Part shown: in pieces, positions 35,519 through 45,318 of the stretch
Position numbering within the stretch: position 1 is the stretch's first letter
Layout of the letters: each line of letters opens with the position of its first letter
Source of the DNA: Bacteroidales bacterium
GTDB taxonomy: Bacteria; Bacteroidota; Bacteroidia; Bacteroidales; UBA3663
Assembly (NCBI GenBank): GCA_024694125.1
Contig: JAILKE010000027.1
Coordinates: forward strand, 1 to 49,063
Direction of reading: 5' to 3'
Length of the DNA stretch: 49,063 nt
Program-made: the position numbers and the translations under genes
Notes under the pieces: generated by a model
Told to the model about the DNA's origin: nothing
What the model saw: the letters and a program-made list of their open reading frames with translations, nothing else
Database searches by the model: none

Positions 35519-38161
35519 TCCGCATATCTTCTTGATTTCTGCCAACTTGTTCAATGCCTCCATTGGGGTCATGTTGTTGGGATCCAAGCCCTTGATCTCG
35601 TCACGAATCTGGGTGAGTACCGGGTCATCGAGCTGGAAAATCTGGAACTGATAACCGGCAGGAACCGAAGGAGTCTGAATCTGCTGGACAGGAGCATTGG
35701 CCGACATGCCATTGGCCGAAGCCGAAGCACTCTCGAGGGAATGCAGCACCTCGTCGGCACGACGTACCACCTCGGGCTTCATACCCGCCAATCTCGCCAC
35801 ATGGATACCGAAACTGTGTTCGCTGCCGCCAGGCATCAGCTTGCGCAGGAAGAGCACCTTGCCATCCACCTCGCGCACACTTACATTGAAGTTGCGGATG
35901 CGGCTGAAGGAGCGCTCCATCTCGTTCAGTTCGTGGTAGTGGGTCGCAAAGAGCATCTTAGGACGACCCTCCGCGCGCTCGTGGACGTATTCAACGATGC
36001 TCCAGGCAATCGAAATACCGTCGTAGGTAGAAGTACCTCGTCCGAGCTCGTCAAAGAGCACCAGCGAGCGCGGAGAGAGGTTATTCAGGATGTTGGCAGC
36101 CTCGGTCATCTCGACCATGAAGGTTGATTCGCCCAGCGAGATGTTGTCCGATGCCCCGACACGGGTGAAGATCTTATCCACTATGCCGATATGAGCAGCA
36201 TCGGCAGGTACGAAACAACCTATGTGCGCCATCAATGTGATGAGGGCAGTTTGGCGCAGCAGGGCCGACTTACCAGCCATGTTCGGGCCGGTGATCATCA
36301 TGATCTGCTGGTCGTCGTCCAGTAGCACGTCATTGGGCACATAGCACTCTCCTATCGCCATCTGACGTTCGATAACAGGATGTCGGCCCTGACGAATGTC
36401 TATGACCGTACTGTCATCGACCACCGGACGCACATAACTGTAACGCTGCGCTATGAGACTGAACGACAACAGGCAGTCCAGACGAGCCATCAGATGGGCA
36501 TCAATCTGAATGATCGGAATATACTCCTCGAGGGCGGCAAGCAGGTCCTGATACAGACGACTCTCGATGGTCTGTATGCGTTCTTCGGCCGAAAGGATTT
36601 TTTCCTCATACTCCTTCAGTTCCTGCGTGATGTAGCGCTCCGCACCCACTAATGTCTGCTTGCGTATCCAACATTCAGGGACTTTATCCTTGTGGGCATT
36701 GCGCACCTCGATATAGTATCCGAAGACGTTGTTGTACGCCACTTTGAGCGAGGGTATTCCATATTCCTCCGACAGGCGTTGCTGCAACTCAAGCAGATAA
36801 TCCTTGCCGCTGTATGCTATATGTCGCAGTTCGTCCAATTCAGGATTGACATTGTCGCGAATGACCTTACCCTTGCCCACTGCTACAGGCGGTTCGGGCT
36901 CAATCTCATTGCCTATACGCTCCGCAATGCGGTCACACGTGTTGATCTGTTCACTTATCTCCTGCAACTGCGGCAGCGAGGACTGCTGACATACCGCCTT
37001 GATATCCTTGAGCGACTCAAGCGCCAGGCGCAACTGCACCACCTCGCGCGGAGTGACACGTCCCACAGCAACCTTGGCGACGATGCGTTCCATGTCGCCC
37101 AACTGCTCGAGCGACAAGCCTATACTATCGGCGGTATCGGTATTTTCAATCAGGTACTGTACTACATTAAGGCGCTCGTTGATCTTCTCGGCACTCAACA
37201 GCGGGAACAACAGCCATCGGTGCATCATTCGTCCACCCATCGGCGTGGTGGTCTGGTCCAGGACCTTGAGCAACGAACATCCTCCCTCGTTCATCGGACA
37301 TACCAACTCCAGACTACGGATGGTGAATCTATCTAAACGCATATTAGACTGGCTGTCAATGCGTCGTACCGATGTGATATGTCCTATGTTTTTGTGCTGT
37401 GTCGCATCGAGGTAACGCAATATCGCACCTGCCGAAGAAATGGCCAGGTACATCTCCTCGATGCCGAATCCCTTGAGACTCTTGGTATGGAACAGTTCCA
37501 ACATACTGCGCATCGCATTGTCATAACTGAAATAGTAATCATCCAGTTCATAACAATAAGGTGTAGTGGTGAAATGCTGCTGATAATAGGGTTTCATACC
37601 CTTGACAAAGAGCATTTCCTTGGGCGCATAGTTGGCTATCAGTTTGTCTATGTAGTCGAATGTTCCCTCGGCAGTGAGGAACTCTCCGGTCGAGATATCG
37701 AGCAGAGCCAAGCCCACTTCCGATGCCTGTTTGCCCTTCTGTCGGGCATTGTCCGAGACCGACCCGAAAGTGACAGCTGCAAGGAAATTGTTTTCGCGTG
37801 CATTGAGCACATTATCTCCCATGCTCAGACCCGGAGTGATCAGTTCCGTCACACCACGCTTGACCAGTTTCTTGGTCAACTTAGGATCCTCGAGCTGTTC
37901 GCATATAGCCACACGTCTGCCCGCCCGGACCAACTTGGGCAGATAGGTATCCAATGCGTGGTAGGGGAAACCAGCCAACGGACTTCCAGCCCTCTGTGTG
38001 AGGGTTATACCCAATATATCGTGCGCCTCAACGGCATCCTCATTGAACGTCTCGTAAAAGTCGCCCACACGATACAGGATGATTGCATCGTGGTACTTTG
38101 CCTTGAGTTCCAGAAATTGTTTCTGCAACGGAGTGTCTTGAGGATTAGCCGCTTTTGCCAT
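35513..38161 (-). CDS. mutS: MutS, DNA mismatch repair ATPase
   Basis: The 882-residue protein binds mismatches and small loops and recruits MutL. The mismatch-wedge F-x-E motif is in [16 protein letters not shown] (about residues 31-46). The ATPase has Walker [21 protein letters not shown] (about 615) and Walker B with signature [22 protein letters not shown] (about 690), followed by [10 protein letters not shown]. The C-terminal helix-turn-helix tail is [17 protein letters not shown]. The start [26 protein letters not shown] is typical for Bacteroidetes. The 3' end overlaps the second copy of the duplicated repeat. Confidence 0.97.
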   Translation of the reverse strand: MAKAANPQDTPLQKQFLELKAKYHDAIILYRVGDFYETFNEDAVEAHDILGITLTQRAGSPLAGFPYHALDTYLPKLVRAGRRVAICEQLEDPKLTKKLVKRGVTELITPGLSMGDNVLNARENNFLAAVTFGSVSDNARQKGKQASEVGLALLDISTGEFLTAEGTFDYIDKLIANYAPKEMLFVKGMKPYYQQHFTTTPYCYELDDYYFSYDNAMRSMLELFHTKSLKGFGIEEMYLAISSAGAILRYLDATQHKNIGHITSVRRIDSQSNMRLDRFTIRSLELVCPMNEGGCSLLKVLDQTTTPMGGRMMHRWLLFPLLSAEKINERLNVVQYLIENTDTADSIGLSLEQLGDMERIVAKVAVGRVTPREVVQLRLALESLKDIKAVCQQSSLPQLQEISEQINTCDRIAERIGNEIEPEPPVAVGKGKVIRDNVNPELDELRHIAYSGKDYLLELQQRLSEEYGIPSLKVAYNNVFGYYIEVRNAHKDKVPECWIRKQTLVGAERYITQELKEYEEKILSAEERIQTIESRLYQDLLAALEEYIPIIQIDAHLMARLDCLLSFSLIAQRYSYVRPVVDDSTVIDIRQGRHPVIERQMAIGECYVPNDVLLDDDQQIMMITGPNMAGKSALLRQTALITLMAHIGCFVPADAAHIGIVDKIFTRVGASDNISLGESTFMVEMTEAANILNNLSPRSLVLFDELGRGTSTYDGISIAWSIVEYVHERAEGRPKMLFATHYHELNEMERSFSRIRNFNVSVREVDGKVLFLRKLMPGGSEHSFGIHVARLAGMKPEVVRRADEVLHSLESASASANGMSANAPVQQIQTPSVPAGYQFQIFQLDDPVLTQIRDEIKGLDPNNMTPMEALNKLAEIKKICGI

Positions 38162-38265
38162 ACCAAGTCTTAAATTATGTTGTCAGTTTACGTATTGTTC
38201 TATTGCCAAATATTCTGTGTCAACAGATGTTCTATATGCATTGATTGAACCTGCCATAGGCCCAC

Positions 38266-38292
38266 AAAAAAGACCAACGTTCGACGCTGGTC
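38266..38292 (-). terminator. Terminator of the SpoU-type methylase gene
   Basis: On the minus strand GACCAGCG and CGTTGGTC pair (one mismatch) around TCGAA and are followed by TTTTTT. It overlaps the last base or two of the gene. From 38162 to 38265 I see no promoter for mutS with both boxes. Confidence 0.8.
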
Positions 38293-38845
38293 AGGGGTGC
38301 TGCGATTGAGCGAAGTACACCTTGGCAAACTCCCAGATGACCAGACCGGTCGTCACCGCGACATTGAGCGAATGTTTGGTTCCATATTGTGGGATCTCCA
38401 GACAACCATCGCATATATCCACCACCGACTGCTGTACGCCCTTCACCTCATTGCCCATCACCACGGCATAGCCCTGGCTGGGTTTGCCGAAATCCGGACG
38501 GAAGTCATTGAGCATCGTACTGCCAGCGCATTGTTCGATAGCAAGAACTTGATATCCACGCGTTTGCAAGTCACGCACAGCCTGATGGGTATCTTCGTAG
38601 TAGAGCCAATCGACTGAATCCTCGGCACCGAGCGCCGTCTTGTGTATCTCCATGCTGGGCGGTGTGGCCGAGATGCCGCACAGACAGATGCACTCCACCC
38701 TGAAAGCGTCGCTGGTCCGGAAGACCGAACCGATGTTGTTGAGCGAACGTATATTATCGAGCACTATGACCAGGGGCATCTTCTGCGCCGACTTGAATTC
38801 GTCGGTCGAGATGCGATCCATTTCGAGCATAGTCAATTTCTTCAT
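38291..38845 (-). CDS. SpoU/TrmH-family RNA 2'-O-methyltransferase
   Basis: The 184-residue SPOUT methylase shows the three family motifs: motif 1 VLDNIRSLNNIGSVFRTSDAF (about 29-49), motif 2 YAVVMGNEVKGV (about 125-136), and motif 3 LEIPQYGTKHSLNVAVTTGLVIWEF (about 149-173), which forms the knotted SAM site. It methylates a ribose in tRNA or rRNA; the exact nucleotide is unknown. It is a short form without an N-terminal L30e-like domain. A strong promoter lies just upstream and a terminator at its end, so it is monocistronic. Confidence 0.92.
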   Translation of the reverse strand: MKKLTMLEMDRISTDEFKSAQKMPLVIVLDNIRSLNNIGSVFRTSDAFRVECICLCGISATPPSMEIHKTALGAEDSVDWLYYEDTHQAVRDLQTRGYQVLAIEQCAGSTMLNDFRPDFGKPSQGYAVVMGNEVKGVQQSVVDICDGCLEIPQYGTKHSLNVAVTTGLVIWEFAKVYFAQSQHP

Positions 38846-38871
38846 TGTCCTAATATTTGAAATTCAGCGCA

Positions 38872-38903
38872 CAAAGATAAACATTTCTACCGAAATATGC
38901 AAA
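38872..38903 (-). promoter_or_regulatory. Promoter of the SpoU-type methylase gene
   Basis: On the minus strand TTTG (38900-38903), 20 nt, then TATCTTTG (38872-38879). Full consensus match; leader of about 20 nt. Confidence 0.85.
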
Positions 38904-39432
38904 TATTTCTATCATTTTCAATCCTATCGACCGTGATAAACCAAATAATTATCCACAACCACGGAAACTATATACTGCCACAAAACGTTCTTTTCCGCTG
39001 CACCTCACGCAGCATCACGATTTTTCCTCTAAATCGTGAATCATCATACATTGTTTCTCCATTTGGTATTCAGTTACAATAAGCCAGTCATATTCTATCG
39101 TTGAGAGTGCGATTGATGTGCGATTGGAATACGATTGGTGCGCGATTGGTCATCCCTATCCTATCGTACACTAACCCATATCCAAACGCCCCTCAATGCT
39201 GCTCATTTCACGCTGTTTCCGTTGTAATATCGAGCAGTCAAAGCACACCCATATACAAGCCTAAAGGTCAAAACAATCCATTGTTTCTTCCCACAATCGA
39301 CCAAAATTAAATTGTTATTAAAAGTTAAAATAAAAACACACATTTCCGCTTTAAAATTGCTATCTATACATTACAATTATTAAATATAGTGTTAAATTTT
39401 TATCATTTCCGCAAAAACTTATCAACACTTTC
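38904..39432. other. Non-coding gap with DnaA-box-like sites and short repeats
   Basis: It contains one exact DnaA box TTATCCACA (38949-38957), one near-match TTATCAACA (39419-39427), and four spaced copies of the word GCGATTG/ACGATTG (39108-39150). No gene or RNA is recognised; several short open frames have no supporting features. Confidence 0.5.
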
Positions 39433-39463
39433 TTTCGCGCACGCAATAATATGATTACCTTTG
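39433..39463 (+). promoter_or_regulatory. Promoter of the surface-protein gene
   Basis: TTTC (39433-39436), 19 nt, then TACCTTTG (39456-39463). The -7 box is exact; the -33 has one mismatch. The leader to the ATG at 39582 is about 110 nt. Confidence 0.65.
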
Positions 39464-39581
39464 CGAACACTAATGACCCAAGTGAAAAAAGATCTAAAAC
39501 TGAGATTTTATGTTCTGAAGGCCTTCACACAGCCTTCCATTTAGGAGTGAATAATATTTACCAAATAATAATTTAACTAAA

Positions 39582-41525
39582 ATGAAAAAGTTTATCTTTA
39601 CAAGCATTGCACTCTTATCTGCGATGGGATTGCAGGCGGCCGTGACCTTGACCAATGGCAATGTCACGTATTCTTGCGAGCAGACCAATGTATCAGAGGG
39701 AACGCCAACCGACTCTATCATCAGTGAGCAATTGACTACATCCAATGTAACTTCCAGCGGATCATTAGCCCTCACTATTGAGAATGGAGAAAGTCAAACT
39801 AATACCTACACCTATAATGGTACTGTAACTGGAGCTGACGGAACAAACATTGATCTGAAGAATTTCTCTCAGACCGTAGAGAATGCTTCAATAACGACAA
39901 GTGGAAGTACTAATCTTGATAGTGCAACATACTATACAACTGATTCCGCTAAATATGCAACATATTTAAGTGAGGCTGCGAATATCAACAGCAATATATT
40001 GACTTACGATCAAATCAGTTCTTATAGCAATGAAAACTCATACTACTATTATTTCACCTATTCAACGAGATCTGGTTGGAATAAAAAAGAGTGCACTTCA
40101 TTAGCTGAATTTCAAGGGGATTACACCAATTACGAGAACGTATATTATTGGAAAAATACAACAACTGTAAGCGGTACAGAATATACTGATTTTTATGCAA
40201 TTTGCCAAATCGCAGTAGCTTCAAGAACAACTACAAGCATTAATAAAATTAATAATGTAAAAGTAGTAGCTATTGCAGATGATGCATTTGTTGATGATGA
40301 TGATATACAAGGTGTGACTATTGGTAAAAATATTACTGGTATCAATCCTGCAGCTTTCAAGGGTGCAAGCAATTATACATTGTCTCTTCAAGATAATAGT
40401 TATGCATATACCTATTCAAATGGTATTCTCTACAACAGTTCTAAAACAGAGATTGTTTTGGCTTCAACTGGTGTAGAAACACAAACTTTGAATAACTCTG
40501 TAACTACAATTGACGATTACGCATTTTACAACACTGCTAATACAATATCAATTACAACGAAGAACAGCAGCATTAGCGTTGATGAGTCAACTCAGGGTTC
40601 GAACGTTACATTCTGCTATCCTTCTTCAACTCTTAATATAGTTGCTACGTCAAATGGCGGCTACAAAGTGACTGGTAGTATTGTTGATGCCAATATGGAT
40701 ACTTTGAATATAAAGGGTACCTATATGGATTTCACTGATGCTACTATTTTGGAGTCACTTTCATTCACTAACAATGATAGCACATTATTATATTTTAATA
40801 CTGATGCAATTGTAGATGGCGGCAAAAACGTAATCAACGGTGGAGTTTGTGCTAATTTTGCTATTACAGATAAAAAGACATTCTATTGTCCTACATCCTT
40901 TACTGCTACATCCGCTACTTATACCCGTACATTTACTACTACATGGGGAACTCTATGTTTGCCATTCAGTGTAGATGACCTTAGCAACAACCTAAGATTA
41001 GGCGCTTTAAGTGAATTTAGCAACAATGTATTTACTTTCAGTGTTTCAGATGGTATAACTGCCAACAAACCATATCTGGTTAGAGCAATAGATGGAGAAT
41101 ACACCATTATTAGTGCTTCTAATGTAACTGTAGCTGCTTCAGGAACTTCTTTTGTAACTAAAAACAATGCAACCTTCACTGGAGTATATGAAGCAATTAC
41201 AGTAAATAGTGATGAAAGCACTTATTACTATGGAGTAGGAACAAAGGATGGAGTGACCAGCATTTACAAATTCAACAATGTAAAAGTTAATCCATTCCGC
41301 GCATATATATCCTTACCTTATACTTCTTTAAGTGCTGCGAAATTCCGTTTCGTAGATGCATTTGAAAATGAAATAGAGAGTTTTGACGTAGATGTAACTA
41401 CAGGAATTGAAAACATCAAATCTACTAATAATTCAGATAATGTATATAACCTCAATGGTCAAAGCCTGAATAAGGCTACCCGCGGCTTGAACATTGTTAA
41501 CGGAAAATTAGTTATTAACAAGTAA
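39582..41525 (+). CDS. Exported surface protein with BspA-like leucine-rich repeat section
   Basis: The 647-residue protein has a signal peptide (MKKFIFTSIALLSAMGLQA) and a Thr/Ser/Asn/Tyr-rich composition. A section near residues 220-320 resembles BspA-type LRR_5 repeats (VKVVAIADDAFVDDDDIQGVTIGKNITGINPAAFKG, then VTTIDDYAFYN). The ending VYNLNGQSLNKATRGLNIVNGKLVINK is a C-terminal motif often seen on Bacteroidales surface or secreted proteins. Middle parts are beta-rich without a known domain. Base composition is clearly more AT-rich than the housekeeping genes around it, which suggests transfer or fast divergence. A small peptide gene follows after 15 nt. Function is unknown; adhesion is a guess from the BspA likeness. 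Confidence 0.85.
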   Translation: MKKFIFTSIALLSAMGLQAAVTLTNGNVTYSCEQTNVSEGTPTDSIISEQLTTSNVTSSGSLALTIENGESQTNTYTYNGTVTGADGTNIDLKNFSQTVENASITTSGSTNLDSATYYTTDSAKYATYLSEAANINSNILTYDQISSYSNENSYYYYFTYSTRSGWNKKECTSLAEFQGDYTNYENVYYWKNTTTVSGTEYTDFYAICQIAVASRTTTSINKINNVKVVAIADDAFVDDDDIQGVTIGKNITGINPAAFKGASNYTLSLQDNSYAYTYSNGILYNSSKTEIVLASTGVETQTLNNSVTTIDDYAFYNTANTISITTKNSSISVDESTQGSNVTFCYPSSTLNIVATSNGGYKVTGSIVDANMDTLNIKGTYMDFTDATILESLSFTNNDSTLLYFNTDAIVDGGKNVINGGVCANFAITDKKTFYCPTSFTATSATYTRTFTTTWGTLCLPFSVDDLSNNLRLGALSEFSNNVFTFSVSDGITANKPYLVRAIDGEYTIISASNVTVAASGTSFVTKNNATFTGVYEAITVNSDESTYYYGVGTKDGVTSIYKFNNVKVNPFRAYISLPYTSLSAAKFRFVDAFENEIESFDVDVTTGIENIKSTNNSDNVYNLNGQSLNKATRGLNIVNGKLVINK

Positions 41526-41540
41526 AACTGAACAACCAAA

Positions 41541-41717
41541 ATGAAAAAGAATTATTCCACTCCAGCTATAACAATTGTTGAAATAGAATTACAATCGATT
41601 ATAGCTTTAAGTGATATAAATAGCACCACTATTAATTCTACGATTAGTAAAGAAGATGAGGGTGTTAGTAATGTAGAAGCTGGTGCTGCTTCTTATCGTA
41701 GCAATCTCTGGGATTAA
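41541..41717 (+). CDS. Small 58-residue peptide gene downstream of the surface protein
   Basis: ATG at 41541 opens a 58-codon frame beginning MKKNYSTPAITIVEIELQ and ending ASYRSNLWD. It starts 15 nt after the surface-protein stop and is closed by a strong terminator at 41744. The pattern (MKK-x-Y-x-x-P start, a short amphipathic stretch, then an acidic middle and an R-x-x-x-W-D end) recalls a widespread family of 50-80-residue Bacteroidales peptides that I remember as unnamed hypothetical proteins. It has no signal peptide or membrane helix. Function unknown. Its AT-rich composition matches the upstream gene, so the two probably moved together. Confidence 0.75.
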   Translation: MKKNYSTPAITIVEIELQSIIALSDINSTTINSTISKEDEGVSNVEAGAASYRSNLWD

Positions 41718-41743
41718 TACTATATATTAACCCTAAATATAAT

Positions 41744-41785
41744 AAATGATAAAGCGAGGCCCTTACCGGCTTCGCTTTATCATTT
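41744..41785 (+). terminator. Terminator after the small peptide gene
   Basis: AAATGATAAAGCGA and TCGCTTTATCATTT pair exactly, with GCC/GGC continuing inside; the loop is CTTACC. Long and strong, though followed only by a weak T-run. Confidence 0.85.
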
Positions 41786-42518
41786 AATATAATACGTCCA
41801 AAATTCTTCCAGATTGCTATCTAAATTGAACGGAGCAATAAACAGACTACCATCAAATAAAAGTGCCAGAAGATGCAGCAAATACAGCAGTAAACAGCCG
41901 TATATAGATATTCTCATTACAGCCCAGGAAAGTCATGACATAGCTCTCTAAATGCAAAAACAAGAAGTTTGAGCACTTTCGATTATACTACCATTTACCC
42001 TTGGTGAACTTAATGCGAGAAAACTTTCGGAACTAAATATGAATATGGATAAAGCATTATAACCCTGTTTACAACTCACTGAAAACTTTTGGAAAAATTG
42101 TGGGTTAAATATTTGGAATATTCAGAAAAAGTGGGCTTAATATGTTTTTTGAAACTACCAAATTTTTTGCTGACAAAATATTAAAAAGTTTTTAACGTAA
42201 AAAAACAGACTTTTAAGCATCAAATGTGGAAAATATTTATTAACTTTGCACCAAACAAGCTTGAATGTTGATAAAATACTGATACCATCGTTAAGTGCGA
42301 CCGAAAACAAAACATATAGAGCTACTTAACACAATGGGCAAGGTATGGATAAAAATTGAATAATGGTTAAATAAATAAGGTATAACTTTTGATAACTCAA
42401 AACCTCTCTACCCCACCAAAAGTTATTAACTCTATCAACAGGCTATTATAATCAGCATTAATTAGTTTTAATTGAAAAAAATTTTTTAAAACCAAACTCA
42501 TTATATATAATAAAAGAA
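41786..42518. other. AT-rich non-coding gap before nadA
   Basis: No open frame here looks genic. It contains a DnaA-box near-match TGTTGATAA (42266-42274), a lone -7-like TAACTTTG (42241-42248), and a loosely repeated pair AAAATTGTGGGTTAAATAT / AAAAAGTGGGCTTAATAT (42092-42140). The last 150 nt are extremely AT-rich. The nadA promoter could not be placed. Confidence 0.5.
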
Positions 42519-43478
42519 ATGGTTGAAAACATGGATAAGTCGAAACTCATTGCTGAAATACGCCGTCTGAAGCAGGAAAAGAACGCTGTCATCTTGGCTC
42601 ACTACTATACGTTGGGCGAGATTCAGGATATTGCTGACTTTGTAGGTGACAGTTTGGCTCTGGCTCAACAGGCCGCTCGTTCTACTGCCGACATCATCGT
42701 GATGTGTGGCGTCCACTTCATGGGTGAGACTTGCAAGATACTATGTCCTGACAAGAAAGTGTTGGTGCCTGACCTGGAGGCCGGTTGTTCATTGGCCAAC
42801 AGTTGTCCGGCGGATGAATTCGGCAAGTTTGTCAAAGCTCATCCTGGATATACTGTGCTCAGTTACGTCAATACCACTGCTGCGGTCAAGTATTATACCG
42901 ACATTGTGGTGACTTCGGGCAATGCGCTCAAGATTGTCAACAGTTTGCCCAAGGACGAGAAGATCATCTTTGCTCCGGACCGTAACCTGGGCGGCTACAT
43001 CAATGCCGTCACAGGGCGAAATATGTTGCTTTGGGACGGTGCTTGTCATGTGCATGAACAATTCTCTACCGAAGCAATCTTGAAGCTCAAGGCTGAGCAT
43101 CCAGGGGCTAAAGTCCTGGTTCACCCAGAGTGCAAGCGCCCGGTCGTCCTGCTGGCAGACAAGGTTGGTTCTACGGCAGTGTTGCTCCAGTACGCTGTAG
43201 CCGATACGGAGTGCAATGACTTCATCGTCGCAACGGAGAGCGGTATATTGCACGAGATGCAGAAGCAGGCTCCTCACAAGAACTTCATACCCGTACCTCC
43301 CGAGGTCAGTGAGGGTTCTGTCGGATGCAGTTGCAACGAATGCGCCTACATGCGTCTCAATACACTGCAGAAGCTCTATGATTGCCTGCTCAATGAAAAG
43401 CCCGAGATAGAGGTGGATCCAGCCATCATTGAGCGCGCCAAGCTGCCTATTGACCGTATGCTTGAATTGAGCAAATAA
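42519..43478 (+). CDS. nadA: Quinolinate synthase
   Basis: The 319-residue 4Fe-4S enzyme condenses iminoaspartate with dihydroxyacetone phosphate to quinolinate, the first committed precursor of NAD. Signatures are ILAHYYTLGEIQDIADFVGDSL, VMCGVHFMGETCKIL, PDLEAGCSLANSCPADEF, FAPDRNLGGY, VHPECKRPVV and the C-terminal GCSCNECAYM; the cluster cysteines are all present. Partners nadB and nadC are not in the window. The second in-frame ATG at 42531 (MDKSKLIAEI) is an equally possible start. Confidence 0.96.
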   Translation: MVENMDKSKLIAEIRRLKQEKNAVILAHYYTLGEIQDIADFVGDSLALAQQAARSTADIIVMCGVHFMGETCKILCPDKKVLVPDLEAGCSLANSCPADEFGKFVKAHPGYTVLSYVNTTAAVKYYTDIVVTSGNALKIVNSLPKDEKIIFAPDRNLGGYINAVTGRNMLLWDGACHVHEQFSTEAILKLKAEHPGAKVLVHPECKRPVVLLADKVGSTAVLLQYAVADTECNDFIVATESGILHEMQKQAPHKNFIPVPPEVSEGSVGCSCNECAYMRLNTLQKLYDCLLNEKPEIEVDPAIIERAKLPIDRMLELSK

Positions 43479-43570
43479 CACTTCATTCAGACTGCTTTTT
43501 TCTTTTGGAATTAGTAGTAAGTAGAGATTAGGACATTTCTCATAAGGTAATAAGGATATAATACCTTTAC

Positions 43571-43819
43571 TCAACTTTCGCAAGCTTCAGTTGAGAGCAG
43601 GGAAAGGCTAAAAAAAGTAGTAAAAGGGGAGAGAAAGGGACGATACAAACTTCCTCTGAAACTCCCGCCGATAATAGCGCCCCTCGCTAAAGCTCGTCTT
43701 CTCGCTGACCGATTATCAATCGTTCTGTTCGCTGCGAGGACCCTTTTACTACCTTTTCACTCCCCTTTCTCTCCCTTTTACTACTGAAAGTGAGCAAGTT
43801 GAAGACTTGCGAAACTTGA
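43571..43819. repeat. MITE-like imperfect inverted repeat, about 250 bp
   Basis: Outer arms: TCAACTTTCGCAAGCTTCAG (43571-43590) against the complement of 43792-43819. Inner arms: 43616-43640 (AGTAGTAAAAGGGGAGAGAA plus AGGGA) against 43761-43785, 25 nt each and nearly exact apart from a one-base slip. The centre (43641-43760) is GC-richer and not coding. It fills the gap between nadA and the CotH-like gene. Confidence 0.8.
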
Positions 43820-43836
43820 ATTATTTATATTATCCA

Positions 43837-45297
43837 ATGCGATACCTACTGTTGCTCTCCTGGCTACTATGCAGCGTCGTGCTCCATGCACAAACGCCCT
43901 CGTACCATGCACTCCTGGCTGGGCTCAGCGACCAGTCTCTACCATTGGTCCATGTCACTTTCAGCGCCGATACCGTGACCAAGGAGGCCTATGTCCCAGC
44001 CCAGGTCGAGGTCTCGGACTACCGTGCGGATGCAGCTGTCCCGGTGCACACGGTACGGTACGACTGTCTGTTCAAGGTACGCGGCAGCAGCAGCATCCAC
44101 TACGACAAGAAGTCCTTCGCCCTCAGGCTCGTTGACTCCGACGGAGAGAATCTCGATGCCAATCTCCTGGGACTGCGCAATGAGAACAACTGGATCCTGG
44201 ATGCTATGAGCATTGACCGACTGCGCATGCGCAACCGTCTCTGCTTCGATGTCTGGAACCAGTTGAGCCACACGCCCTATCAGACCAAGTTCGATGGGCG
44301 CAATGGCACGGTGGGCCGTTTCGTCGAGCTTTTTCTCAATGGCAGTTACCACGGCATCTACTGCCTGTCGGACAAGGTGGACCGCAAGCTGCTGGGCCTG
44401 CGCAAGACGACCGTCCTACCCGACAGCACCATCGACCTGCGCGGTTGGCTCGTCAAGTGCGAGAAGTGGCAGTATGCCTGGTCGCTCCTGAACTATATCG
44501 ACCAGGACCAGAATCAGTGCACCTGGAACGGCTGGGAAATCAAGTACCCCGACGACTATCCCTCCGCCACCACCTGGCAACCGCTCCTGCAGCTCATCGA
44601 CTTCTGCGCCCAGTCCTCCGATGCCGACTTCCAGCTCCATTATACCGACCATTTCTACTTCAACAACCTGGTCGAGTACGTGGTCTTCACCCTTGCCATG
44701 AACGTCGGGGACAATGGCTACAAGAACACTTTCCTCTCCATCCCGGACCTCACGTCAGCGCAGCGTTGCCTCATCACGCCGTGGGACATGGACATGTCCC
44801 TGGGTGGCAATTACGACGGCTGTTACTACACCGATCTGGCGGATGTGGAGCGCTACAATATCATTGCTCCGTTCAATCGGCTCATGGGTCAGAACATGGA
44901 CGGGTTCCGCGACTCGGTAGCCTGTCTGTGGGGGCGACTCAGCGGGACGCTCTTTTCGCCGGACAGTATTGCCGCCCGCCTCTACAGCTATGGCGACCTG
45001 CTGACCCGTTCCGGAGCCTGGGCTCGCGAACGTGCCCGGTGGGACGGCTCGCCCGTTCCCCTGCAGTCCGACATTGCGGACGAGGTTGCGCTCGTCATGA
45101 CCTCCTACGTCAACAACTACGACACGCTCTGCCTGCAGCTGGGCACCGGTGCTCCGCGCACGGCCATCGACGCCCTGTCGCACCGTTCCCTGTCCCGTTC
45201 GCCCATCTACATGCTCGATGGACGTGCAGCACCCTTTGCTGCACCTTTTTCTATTCAGTATGTCAAAGATCGTATGATTCTCTTCCGCTCCAGATGA
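43837..45297 (+). CDS. CotH-family kinase-like exported protein
   Basis: The 486-residue protein has a signal peptide (MRYLLLLSWLLCSVVLHAQ). CotH family motifs are visible in order: FKVRGSSSIHYDKKSFALRL, NNWILDAMSIDRLRMRNRLCFDVW, VELFLNGSYHGIYCLSDKVDR, VEYVVFTLAMNVGDNGYKNTFL and ITPWDMDMSLGGNYDG. CotH is an atypical protein-kinase fold, best known from Bacillus spore coats. In Bacteroidetes, exported CotH-like proteins are common and of unclear role. I start at 43837; an in-frame TTG at 43807 lies inside the inverted repeat. The next gene is an exported pectate lyase with its own promoter. Confidence 0.88.
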   Translation: MRYLLLLSWLLCSVVLHAQTPSYHALLAGLSDQSLPLVHVTFSADTVTKEAYVPAQVEVSDYRADAAVPVHTVRYDCLFKVRGSSSIHYDKKSFALRLVDSDGENLDANLLGLRNENNWILDAMSIDRLRMRNRLCFDVWNQLSHTPYQTKFDGRNGTVGRFVELFLNGSYHGIYCLSDKVDRKLLGLRKTTVLPDSTIDLRGWLVKCEKWQYAWSLLNYIDQDQNQCTWNGWEIKYPDDYPSATTWQPLLQLIDFCAQSSDADFQLHYTDHFYFNNLVEYVVFTLAMNVGDNGYKNTFLSIPDLTSAQRCLITPWDMDMSLGGNYDGCYYTDLADVERYNIIAPFNRLMGQNMDGFRDSVACLWGRLSGTLFSPDSIAARLYSYGDLLTRSGAWARERARWDGSPVPLQSDIADEVALVMTSYVNNYDTLCLQLGTGAPRTAIDALSHRSLSRSPIYMLDGRAAPFAAPFSIQYVKDRMILFRSR

Positions 45298-45318
45298 TGT
45301 ACCATCCCGCGGAACAGA

